From an uncultured delta proteobacterium (GTDB taxonomy: Bacteria; RBG-13-61-14; DRUE01), in assembly GCA_903897985.1 (NCBI GenBank), contig CAIUDS010000193.1, positions 1 to 7,404 of the forward strand: a DNA stretch of 7,404 nucleotides. Direction: 5' to 3'. How positions within the stretch are numbered: position 1 is the stretch's first letter; the number at the start of each line of letters is the position of its first letter. Positions 1 through 5,969 of this stretch are shown one piece after another. The notes under the pieces are model-generated. The model saw only the letters and a program-made list of their open reading frames with translations, was not told the origin of the DNA and searched no databases. A program made the translations under genes and the position numbers.

Positions 1-265
1 GCAGGATCGCGAGGGAGAACAGCAGGGAACTGGCGCCGAGATGATAGACGGTTTTTTCCGGCCGGAAATAGTTGGGCAGCAGGTAAACCAGAAGCGCGCC
101 CACGGTCATGCCGAACATGGCGATGGAGATGACCATGAACGCGAAATGGTACCACATGGTCACGCTGAAAATCCGGGTCAACAGGATCTCGTAAGTCAGG
201 CCAGCCAAGGTCACCAGGAACAGACCGGCATAGGTTTTCGGCTTTGCGCTCGGGTTATTATTCAT
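1..265 (-). CDS. Polytopic membrane protein, spermidine-synthase-like N-terminal region (partial)
   Basis: Only the first 88 residues are visible; the gene runs off the left edge. After a short polar N-terminus (MNNNPSAKPK) comes a hydrophobic segment (about 12-24), the stretch YEILLTRIFSVTMWYHFAF (25-43), a second membrane segment (about 42-63), and a third beginning near residue 76. This 'E-[IL]-LLTRIFS-V-WYHFAFM-I-A-FG' pattern is what I recall from the membrane domain of large proteins that carry a C-terminal spermidine-synthase-like methyltransferase domain. That C-terminal domain lies outside the window, so polyamine synthesis is not shown here. The ATG at 265 has an AAAAGGG ribosome site about 5 nt upstream. 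An in-frame ATG at 280 would add five residues (MKRAC) but has no such site. The gene is divergent from the glycosidase. Family assignment is moderately sure; function is not. Confidence 0.72.
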   Translation of the reverse strand, partial: MNNNPSAKPKTYAGLFLVTLAGLTYEILLTRIFSVTMWYHFAFMVISIAMFGMTVGALLVYLLPNYFRPEKTVYHLGASSLLFSLAIL

Positions 266-278
266 GCAAGCCCTTTTC

Positions 279-307
279 ATTGTATAGGTTTTTGACCCGA
301 TTTCCAA
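279..307 (-). promoter_or_regulatory. Candidate promoter for the leftward membrane-protein gene
   Basis: Read on the minus strand, TTGGAA (302-307) is followed after 17 bp by TACAAT (279-284), matching the sigma-70 boxes at 4/6 and 5/6. Transcription would begin near 272, leaving only a few bases before the AAAAGGG ribosome site (270-276). That is tight, so the exact boxes are uncertain. It occupies the same 61-bp spacer as the opposite promoter. Confidence 0.3.
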
Positions 308-320
308 TTTTGAATATCAT
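292..320 (+). promoter_or_regulatory. Sigma-70-like promoter of the glycosidase gene, probably leaderless
   Basis: TTGACC (292-297), an exactly 17-bp spacer, and TATCAT (315-320) each match the sigma-70 consensus at 5 of 6 positions. The -10 box ends six bases before the only usable start codon (327), so transcription would begin at or within a base or two of the A of ATG. There is no Shine-Dalgarno sequence before 327, which agrees with a leaderless message. The boxes are seen directly; activity is inferred. Confidence 0.55.
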
Positions 321-326
321 GATTTT

Positions 327-1811
327 ATGAGCCACAAAATATATTCGCGTTTTATCGCCCCGGCCCTGCTCATGCTCTGCTGCGCCCCGCTTTTGGCCGC
401 AGGCCCGGAACTTGCCCAAGCCCCCTCGCTCAAGAGTTCCGGCCCGCCGGAGTGGCCCGGCGCTTTTGACGATGTTTATCGGGTTTTGCTCTCCAATCTC
501 CGGCCGCCCGAGCCGCCCTTTACGACTTATTATGTCCTGCCCGGGCCTAAATTCGCCAAGGAGATCTATCTTTGGGACACCGCGTTCATCGCCCAGGTCT
601 GGAAATGGTGGGACTTAGGGATAGCGCAGCAGGTCTTTTTCCCGCTGTTCCAGTTCTCGCGCAACGGCATGCTCCCGCACAGCCTCAAGCAGGGCCCGCA
701 ATTCAAGGACTCGCAGCCGCCGGTGCTGTCATGGTCCATCTGGAAACTATACCAGTTCAACCGCGACCGGGCCTGGCTGGAAAAGGTCTATCCCTATCTC
801 CGGGATTATAATGATTGGCTTTACCGCGAGCGGCGCATGGCCAACGGCCTGTTCTTCTGGGACAACCGGTTCGAGTCCGGCATTGACAACTCGCCCCGCT
901 TCACCAACCGCTCCGCCACCAAAGTCATCCCCATGCAGAAGTTCGCGGCTATTGACCTGTGCAGCTACATGGTAAATGATAACCTCGCTCTGGCGAACAT
1001 GGCCGAAACGCTGGGCAAGAATGAGGACGCCGCTCAATACCGAAAAAATGCCGAAGAGTTGAAGGTCCTGGTCAATAAATATCTCTGGGACGAAAAAGAC
1101 GGGCTCTATTATGATTTTGACTTTGGCAAGAACCAGTTTGTGAAAGTGAAAAGCATCGCCTCGCTCACGCCCTTGTTCGCGGGGATTCCGGACGCGGCAC
1201 AGGCGAAACGCTTGCGCGACCATGCCCTTGACCCGGCGGAGTTCAATACCTTGATCCCCCTGCCCTCGGTGGCGCTCGACGACCCCACCTATCAACTGGA
1301 TATGTGGCGCGGCCCGGTCTGGATCAATACCGCTTACATGGTGATCTTGGGAATGGATGACTACGGATATAAGAAAGAGGCTGCGGAGTTGAGTTGGAAT
1401 TTGGTGGACGGGGTTTATCAGGTCTGGAAAAAGACCGGAAAATTTTACGAGTTCTATCACCCGCAAAAATTCGAGATCAAGGGCGTGCACCGCAAGACCG
1501 GGGACTTGGGCACCAACTTCGATCGCGGCGACGCCCCGACCGCGGATTTTGTGGGCTGGACCGGCCTGGTGGATAACCTGGTGATCGAAGTCCTGTTCGG
1601 CCTTGAGAAGACCGGGGACAAGTGGACCATGACGCCCAATTTTCCGGAAGCGGCCACGGGCAAGCTTTTTACTTTGAGCCTTCCTTCCGACAATCTGGAG
1701 ATCACCCTGGAAATCAAGTCATCCGATCAAATCTCGGCGCGGGTGATCCAAAACCAGAAGGCGAGGGTTTTTGAACTGGGCCCTGGAAACTCGGCGTCCT
1801 GGTCGGAGTGA
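327..1811 (+). CDS. Secreted GH63/MGH-type glycoside hydrolase
   Basis: A 494-residue protein with a Sec signal peptide: basic start (MSHKIYSR), hydrophobic core to about residue 24, likely cleavage after the LLAA at 22-25. A lipobox is not convincing. The rest resembles the (alpha/alpha)6 catalytic barrel of GH63, including bacterial mannosylglycerate hydrolases and related to trehalases. Landmarks are YLWDTAF (81-87), ESGIDNSPR (183-191), DMWRGPVWINTAY (325-337), FYEFYHP (373-379) and FVGWTGLV (408-415). By analogy with characterised members, D187 would be the general acid and E375 the general base. Residues 440-494 look like a small beta-rich tail. An in-frame stop at 285-287 and no other ATG, GTG or TTG fix the start at 327. 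Its substrate could be a mannosyl or glucosyl glycan or a small glycoside; the sequence does not decide. It converges on a TMTC-like gene 19 bp away. Confidence 0.86.
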   Translation: MSHKIYSRFIAPALLMLCCAPLLAAGPELAQAPSLKSSGPPEWPGAFDDVYRVLLSNLRPPEPPFTTYYVLPGPKFAKEIYLWDTAFIAQVWKWWDLGIAQQVFFPLFQFSRNGMLPHSLKQGPQFKDSQPPVLSWSIWKLYQFNRDRAWLEKVYPYLRDYNDWLYRERRMANGLFFWDNRFESGIDNSPRFTNRSATKVIPMQKFAAIDLCSYMVNDNLALANMAETLGKNEDAAQYRKNAEELKVLVNKYLWDEKDGLYYDFDFGKNQFVKVKSIASLTPLFAGIPDAAQAKRLRDHALDPAEFNTLIPLPSVALDDPTYQLDMWRGPVWINTAYMVILGMDDYGYKKEAAELSWNLVDGVYQVWKKTGKFYEFYHPQKFEIKGVHRKTGDLGTNFDRGDAPTADFVGWTGLVDNLVIEVLFGLEKTGDKWTMTPNFPEAATGKLFTLSLPSDNLEITLEIKSSDQISARVIQNQKARVFELGPGNSASWSE

Positions 1812-1819
1812 GGCTTCCC

Positions 1820-1847
1820 GTCCGCGGTTTTCAGCGCGGACATTTTT
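1820..1847 (+). terminator. Intrinsic terminator of the glycosidase gene
   Basis: GTCCGCG (1820-1826) and CGCGGAC (1835-1841) form a perfect 7-bp GC-rich stem with an 8-nt loop, followed at once by ATTTTT (1842-1847). The stem starts 9 bp after the glycosidase stop codon. The minus strand has no U-run after the hairpin, so it should act on rightward transcripts only. It includes the stop codon (1831-1833) and last codons of the converging TMTC-like gene. Confidence 0.72.
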
Positions 1848-3738
1848 CGCGCAGCAGCTTGCTCAAATAATCCGGCGCGTTCGCCCCCAGCCGGTTGGCG
1901 GAATCCCAGGCTTCCTCGCAACGCCCCAGCTTGATATAAACCCGGGTCAGATTGGACAGGGAGGAATAGAAACCGGGATTAAGATTGAGCGCGCTTTGGT
2001 AAGATTGAGCCGCGGCCTCCAGGTCGCCGGTTTTTTCCAGGACATATCCCAGGTTGTTTTGCGCCTTGATATGAGTGGGATCATAGGTGATCGCCTCCCG
2101 GTATTCGCTGATCGCCTGGTCGTATTGTTTGAGGTCGAGATAGGAATTGGCCAGATTGTAATGGGCGCTCGCGGAATCAGGCTCCGCCCGTATCGCCCTG
2201 CGATAGGCCCGGATGGCGCCCGGGAGGTTCCCGCCTTCCGCCAGGGTCTCGGCCAAAGCGCCTTGCGTCCGGCTTTTCATCGGCGCTTTTTTCACGGCGT
2301 CGGAAAAAATCGTAAGATTGTTTTTCCAGACCGGGTTGCGCGCAACGGTCAGAATCAAATACAGGCTGGAAATAACGGTCAAAATTGCGATGGCCAGGCC
2401 CCGGGCTAATTTCCTTCCGGCGTCGGTCTTATTCCGGTACAACCCGGAGATGGCCCCGGCCAGGGCCAGGCAGAAACCCAGGCTGGGCAGATAAAGGAAT
2501 TGCTCCATCGCGATCTCCTGGATCGGGATGATATTGGACACCAGCAGCAGACCGAGAAAGAACCAGGAAATGCCCAGCGCGATTTCCGGCAGCCGGAGCT
2601 TGGAAATCCAGGCCAGCTCAATCGCTGCCAATATCCCCACGATGCTTATCAACACCTGGGGCTGGAGCCAGGAATAAGACGGATTAAGCTTGCACTCGAA
2701 GCAAAGTTTTGTCGGGTAGAGCAAGGTTTGCAAGTGATAGTAATAAATTTTAAAAACCATCACCGCCCGCGAAACATCTTGGGCGCCCATCGCATACCAT
2801 TGATAATCCGGCTGCTGTGTGTATCCGAAGGGAACCCCCAGCACCTTGAACCGGGCATAGAGATAAATGGCCGCGGGCAGCGCCAGGGAACCGTAGAAAA
2901 CCGCGCGCGGCCGATCAATCCGGAACCGACTTGAACCCGGCCGGAGCAGATCCGCGGCCAAAATGAGCGCCGGAAGAATCATCGCCGCTTCCTTGGAAAA
3001 AAGGGCTAGGCCGAAACAGAGGTTGGCCGCGACCAAGGTCTTCCCGTCCATCCGCTCGCCCCGGTCCCGGCTGCTCAGAAACAGCCACAATATGAGCAGG
3101 CCCAGCAAAGCCACCATCAAGTCGCATCTGCCCGAGATCCAGCTGACCGATTGCGTGTGCGCGGGATGCGCCGCAAAAAGGATGCCGGTAATGGCCCCCA
3201 CTTCCCAATTCCGAGCCCATTTTCCAAATACAAAAAAAGCCAGAACCGAAACCGCCGAATTCATAAGCAGGTTGAGGAGGTGATAGTTAAAGGGGTTGGT
3301 TTGGCCGAGGCGGAAATTGAACCAATAGCTCAGAGTCGTGAACGGCCGGTAGTAGACCCCTTGGTTCTGAAAGTATTCGAAATAGCGCACGGTGAAAATT
3401 TTGGAAAACTCGCCTTTGCCGGTCACCAGCGGATTCTGCAGTATGAGAAATTTGTCATCCGCGACAAACCCATAACCCAGGCTTTGCCCGTAAGCCGCCG
3501 CGGATAATCCAGCGATCAAGATCGCGACCGCGAGGTTGATGGCCAGCCGGTTGGTCTTGGCGGCCGGAGCCACCGGAACCGGTTTGGCCGGCCGGGCCGA
3601 GGGTTTCCCCGGTCCCAATTCCCCGATTACCCCTTCCACCTCCCGCTCCTTGAGCCCGAGCTCCGCCGCGATTTCCTTGACGGACTTGGCCGGATGCAAG
3701 CGTTTGATCTGTTTCTTTTTCTTATTAGATACCGCCAT
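1831..3738 (-). CDS. TMTC/DUF1736-like membrane glycosyltransferase with C-terminal TPRs (copy 1)
   Basis: A 635-residue protein in four parts: a lysine-rich, HTH-like cytoplasmic N-terminus (1-43), a Pro/Ala linker (44-61), about ten membrane segments (roughly 64-466), and four TPR units (about 490-625). The TMTC family signature is clear: GFVADDKFLILQNP (90-103, acidic pair D94-D95 in the first outer loop), HPAHTQSVSWISGR (191-204) followed by DL, KE (249-250) and EQFLYLPS (412-419). Animal TMTC proteins are GT-C-fold O-mannosyltransferases that use dolichyl-phosphate mannose. A bacterial member would use a polyprenyl-phosphate sugar on the periplasmic side; donor and acceptor are inferred. 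The TPRs probably bind protein partners. An in-frame TAA lies four codons upstream of the ATG, so the start is secure although no Shine-Dalgarno is seen. A -10-like TAAAAT (3750-3755) ends 11 nt before the ATG, without a good -35. Confidence 0.85.
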   Translation of the reverse strand: MAVSNKKKKQIKRLHPAKSVKEIAAELGLKEREVEGVIGELGPGKPSARPAKPVPVAPAAKTNRLAINLAVAILIAGLSAAAYGQSLGYGFVADDKFLILQNPLVTGKGEFSKIFTVRYFEYFQNQGVYYRPFTTLSYWFNFRLGQTNPFNYHLLNLLMNSAVSVLAFFVFGKWARNWEVGAITGILFAAHPAHTQSVSWISGRCDLMVALLGLLILWLFLSSRDRGERMDGKTLVAANLCFGLALFSKEAAMILPALILAADLLRPGSSRFRIDRPRAVFYGSLALPAAIYLYARFKVLGVPFGYTQQPDYQWYAMGAQDVSRAVMVFKIYYYHLQTLLYPTKLCFECKLNPSYSWLQPQVLISIVGILAAIELAWISKLRLPEIALGISWFFLGLLLVSNIIPIQEIAMEQFLYLPSLGFCLALAGAISGLYRNKTDAGRKLARGLAIAILTVISSLYLILTVARNPVWKNNLTIFSDAVKKAPMKSRTQGALAETLAEGGNLPGAIRAYRRAIRAEPDSASAHYNLANSYLDLKQYDQAISEYREAITYDPTHIKAQNNLGYVLEKTGDLEAAAQSYQSALNLNPGFYSSLSNLTRVYIKLGRCEEAWDSANRLGANAPDYLSKLLREKCPR

Positions 3739-3871
3739 GAGTGACGGTTATTTTATCACATTTTATTCGGGAACAAAATCCGCGAAAGCGACCAAAAGGG
3801 GAACCGGCCCCGGGCAAAGCAGTAATTCATTATTCCGGACCGCTAATTCCGATTGATGAGCAGGGGAGTAA
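3739..3871. other. Spacer upstream of TMTC-like copy 1
   Basis: There is no gene here. Two TAAAAT hexamers on the minus strand (3750-3755 and 3760-3765) could serve as -10 boxes for copy 1, but no good -35 accompanies either. On the minus strand a GGGG/CCCC stem (3808-3811 with 3798-3801, 6-nt loop) followed by TTTT (3794-3797) is a very weak terminator candidate. The spacer shows no clear similarity to the spacer upstream of TMTC-like copy 2. Confidence 0.5.
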
Positions 3872-3979
3872 TTATTTGATCAAATATTGCTCGATCCGGT
3901 CCCCGACCTCGCTGGTGGAAATCCCCATCTTGCCGGCGTCCATGCAGTTCATGTCTTCCTGAAGGGTCTGGACCACCGC
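3872..3979 (-). pseudogene. Remnant of a second leuB-type gene (3' end only)
   Basis: Thirty-five codons plus a TAA stop match the C-terminus of the intact leuB (residues 319-351) found 2 kb away. Over the aligned 28 residues ending in STSEVGDR only two differ (Gln for Lys, Leu for Ile). After that the remnant ends IEQYLIK where the intact protein ends VAKYL, so homology continues to the stop but with different codons. Upstream of 3980 the similarity stops abruptly; none of the catalytic or nucleotide-binding parts of the dehydrogenase is present. The open frame extends back to an ATG at 4069, inside the end of TMTC-like copy 2, giving a possible 65-residue product whose first half looks like nothing I recognise. 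I judge it a relic, but the intact frame and stop leave room for expression. Confidence 0.75.
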
Positions 3980-3980
3980 T
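3897..3980 (-). repeat. 84-bp direct repeat, copy A (in leuB remnant)
   Basis: Aligned without gaps to 5989-6072, 79 of 84 bases are identical. Mismatches fall at 3902, 3935, 3964, 3970 and 3980. Both copies are in the same orientation and reading frame. Identity falls sharply on both sides. Confidence 0.9.
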
Positions 3981-4044
3981 GACCTTGGAATTGAAAGCCG
4001 GGGAAGGCGTTTCCTGGCAGGCTTGAAACCGCCGTCCCGGGTTT

Positions 4045-5883
4045 CTATTCCGGGCACTTTATTTTCCATCCCTCACGGATATCCTCGGGAATCCGATCCC
4101 CGAGTTTGGCGATTGCCTCCCGGGCATTTCCGCACTGACCCATCATCAAATAAGCCCGGGCCAAATGCTCCCGGCCGGCCGCGAAGCCCGGTTCAATCTC
4201 CAGCGCCTTTTGATATTGTCGAACCGCTCCCTCCCAGTCCCCTTTGCGCTCCAGGCATATCCCCAGCGCGTCCTGGGCTTTGGCGTAACCCGGATTCAGC
4301 CGAGCCGTTTCCTCAAATAGCTCCCAGGCTTCCGCATCTTTCCCGGCCTGGAAATAGATTTTGCCCAGATTGTACCTATCTGCCCAATCGCCCGGATCCC
4401 CGATCAGGGCGCGTTGAAAACTGCGCATCGCGGCCCCGGGATTACTTTCCGCAAGCTGCGCGCTTCCCAAATTGTGATTCGAGCGCATCCGGGTGAGCGA
4501 TTTGCTCACCGCGTCATGGAACACGGTTTTGTCGTTTTTCCAGACCCGGTTCCGGTTCACGGTCAAGATGGCCAGAAGCGCCAGCAGCATGATCACGCAG
4601 GTCAAGAAGATTTTCCGCGGCCACCCGGCTCCCTCCGCCTTCAACCCGGCCTCCAGCCGGATCAGCGCCCCGGCCAGCGCAAGCGCGTAGCCCAGGCTGG
4701 GCAGATAGAGAAAATGCTCCATAGTAAGTTCGAAAATCGGAATCAGATTCGACACCGGGAATAACGCAATCAAATACCAGAGGATCCCGAAACCGATTTC
4801 CGGCCAGCGCCTCCAGCCGACGACCACGAGGGCCAGGATAAAACCGCCGGCCAGAACGCCGGTCCCGATCTGCGGATCGAAAAAACTCGCGGAAGGAGTC
4901 AATCGGCTTTCAAAGCAAAGATGAATGGGCAGGAGCAGAGTCTGGAGATAATAGCCCTGGATCTTCAGGATTGTCGCAAGGGGGGAAAAATCAGCGCCCC
5001 CGGCAGGATACCAATTGTGAGCGGACTGGCCGGCGTATCCCAGGGCCAGCCCGACCACCCGGACCCGGAGCAAAAAATAGATCGCCAAGACCGCCGCGAG
5101 CATGGCATAAAAAGAAAAAAGCCAGCGGCGTTCAGTGAATTTCCCGGGCCCGGGCCGAAACCATTCGGACAGGATCAGCAGGGCGGGCAGGACCACGGCC
5201 AGTTCCTTGGCCAGAAGGGCCAAAGTGAAGCTCAGCGCGGCCAGCGGGATTATTTTCCAGGCGGCAGGCCCGCCTTGGTCCCGGCCGTGGAGATAGAGGT
5301 AAAAAACCCCAAGGCTGAAGAGCCCGCAGAAGAGATCGGTCCGGCCGGCGATCCAAGACACCGATTGGGTGTGCGCGGGGTGAAGGGCGAAGATCAAGCC
5401 GGCCAATGCTCCGAGCCGGATATTTTTCGACCATTTGGCCAGGGTGAGGAAGGCGAGCATGGAAACCAAGCTGTGGATCAGGAGGTTGGTAAGATGATAG
5501 CCCGCGGCCCGATTTCCCCAGAGGCGATATTCCAGCCAATAACTGAACACGACGAGCGGCCGGTAATAAACGCTTTTGTTTTGGCGCGCCTCAAAGAACC
5601 GGCTGGAAAAAATATTCGTTAAAGGTTCCTGGCCGGTCACCTGGGGATTTTGCAGAATCAGGATGGGATCATCGCCGACAAAACCGTTGGCCGGCGTCTG
5701 CAAATAAACCGCGGCCGCAAGGATTCCGATCAGGCCGGCCAGGAAAAATTTTAGCCGGCCCGTTTCCACCGGCCCGAGGCGCCCCCGGATGGCTTTTTTT
5801 GAAACGAGTTCATCCGGCGCCGGTCTCGCCGGGCCGGGATCCTTGGGCCTGTTCGTTTTCTTTTTTTTGCTCGAAGCCAGCAT
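4045..5883 (-). CDS. TMTC/DUF1736-like membrane glycosyltransferase with C-terminal TPRs (copy 2)
   Basis: A 612-residue paralogue of the gene at 1831-3738 with the same plan: basic N-terminus (MLASSKKKK), proline-rich linker, about ten membrane segments (roughly 44-441) and four TPR units (about 466-595, e.g. WADRYNLGKIYFQAGKDAEA at 500-519). Conserved landmarks are NGFVGDDPILILQNP (66-80, D71-D72), HPAHTQSVSWIAGR (168-181) plus DL, KE (226-227) and EHFLYLPS (389-396). Across the first outer loop and next helices (residues 65-187) a hand alignment gives slightly over half identical residues with copy 1, falling elsewhere. The HTH-like N-terminal segment of copy 1 is absent. Role as for copy 1: predicted GT-C sugar transfer from a lipid carrier at the outer face of the inner membrane, substrates unknown. 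It starts 86 bp after leuB in the same direction. The start is fixed by an in-frame TAA seven codons upstream; only a weak GGA precedes the ATG. An A8 tract lies at 5861-5868. Confidence 0.85.
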   Translation of the reverse strand: MLASSKKKKTNRPKDPGPARPAPDELVSKKAIRGRLGPVETGRLKFFLAGLIGILAAAVYLQTPANGFVGDDPILILQNPQVTGQEPLTNIFSSRFFEARQNKSVYYRPLVVFSYWLEYRLWGNRAAGYHLTNLLIHSLVSMLAFLTLAKWSKNIRLGALAGLIFALHPAHTQSVSWIAGRTDLFCGLFSLGVFYLYLHGRDQGGPAAWKIIPLAALSFTLALLAKELAVVLPALLILSEWFRPGPGKFTERRWLFSFYAMLAAVLAIYFLLRVRVVGLALGYAGQSAHNWYPAGGADFSPLATILKIQGYYLQTLLLPIHLCFESRLTPSASFFDPQIGTGVLAGGFILALVVVGWRRWPEIGFGILWYLIALFPVSNLIPIFELTMEHFLYLPSLGYALALAGALIRLEAGLKAEGAGWPRKIFLTCVIMLLALLAILTVNRNRVWKNDKTVFHDAVSKSLTRMRSNHNLGSAQLAESNPGAAMRSFQRALIGDPGDWADRYNLGKIYFQAGKDAEAWELFEETARLNPGYAKAQDALGICLERKGDWEGAVRQYQKALEIEPGFAAGREHLARAYLMMGQCGNAREAIAKLGDRIPEDIREGWKIKCPE

Positions 5884-5911
5884 TAATCTGGTTCCAGAAT
5901 CTTATGCCCTG

Positions 5912-5934
5912 ACCAAGGCGCCCCTGCCCTTGGT
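5912..5934. other. Inverted repeat between leuB and TMTC-like copy 2
   Basis: ACCAAGG (5912-5918) and CCTTGGT (5928-5934) are perfect complements separated by 9 nt. No U-run follows on either strand, so it is not a standard intrinsic terminator. It could be an mRNA hairpin in the 86-bp leader before copy 2, or a protein-binding site. Confidence 0.4.
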
Positions 5935-5969
5935 TATAAACGGTCGGCCGGTGATTGTTCGCGGCGCCG

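Noticed and set aside
747..1490. A 247-codon minus-strand open frame within the glycosidase gene
   Set aside because: It is antisense to a gene with clear catalytic motifs and a signal peptide, and shows no recognisable domain of its own.
3575..3600. A cluster of GGCC/CCGG palindromes
   Set aside because: It encodes the Pro/Ala linker of TMTC-like copy 1; the repeats follow from the GC-rich codons used for that linker.
3997..4018. An imperfect hairpin (GCC-GGAA against TTCC-GGC, minus strand) downstream of TMTC-like copy 2
   Set aside because: It has an internal mismatch loop and is followed by only TTTC, which is too weak to call a terminator.
4036..4054. A CCCGG/CCGGG hairpin at the stop codon of TMTC-like copy 2, followed on the plus strand by a T-rich stretch
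   Set aside because: The T-rich stretch is on the wrong strand for the leftward gene, and no rightward gene ends here; the stem is only 5 bp.
3986..4069. An upstream extension of the leuB remnant to an ATG at 4069, giving a 65-residue protein
   Set aside because: The first half resembles no family I know, overlaps the end of TMTC-like copy 2, and its GAGGG lies directly against the ATG, too close for a normal ribosome site. I left it as an open possibility rather than a gene.
4921..5622. A 233-codon plus-strand open frame opposite TMTC-like copy 2, and a similar 212-codon one at 1771-2409 opposite copy 1
   Set aside because: Both are Gln/Gly/Pro/Arg-rich mirror images of membrane-protein codons and lack any plausible fold or start context.
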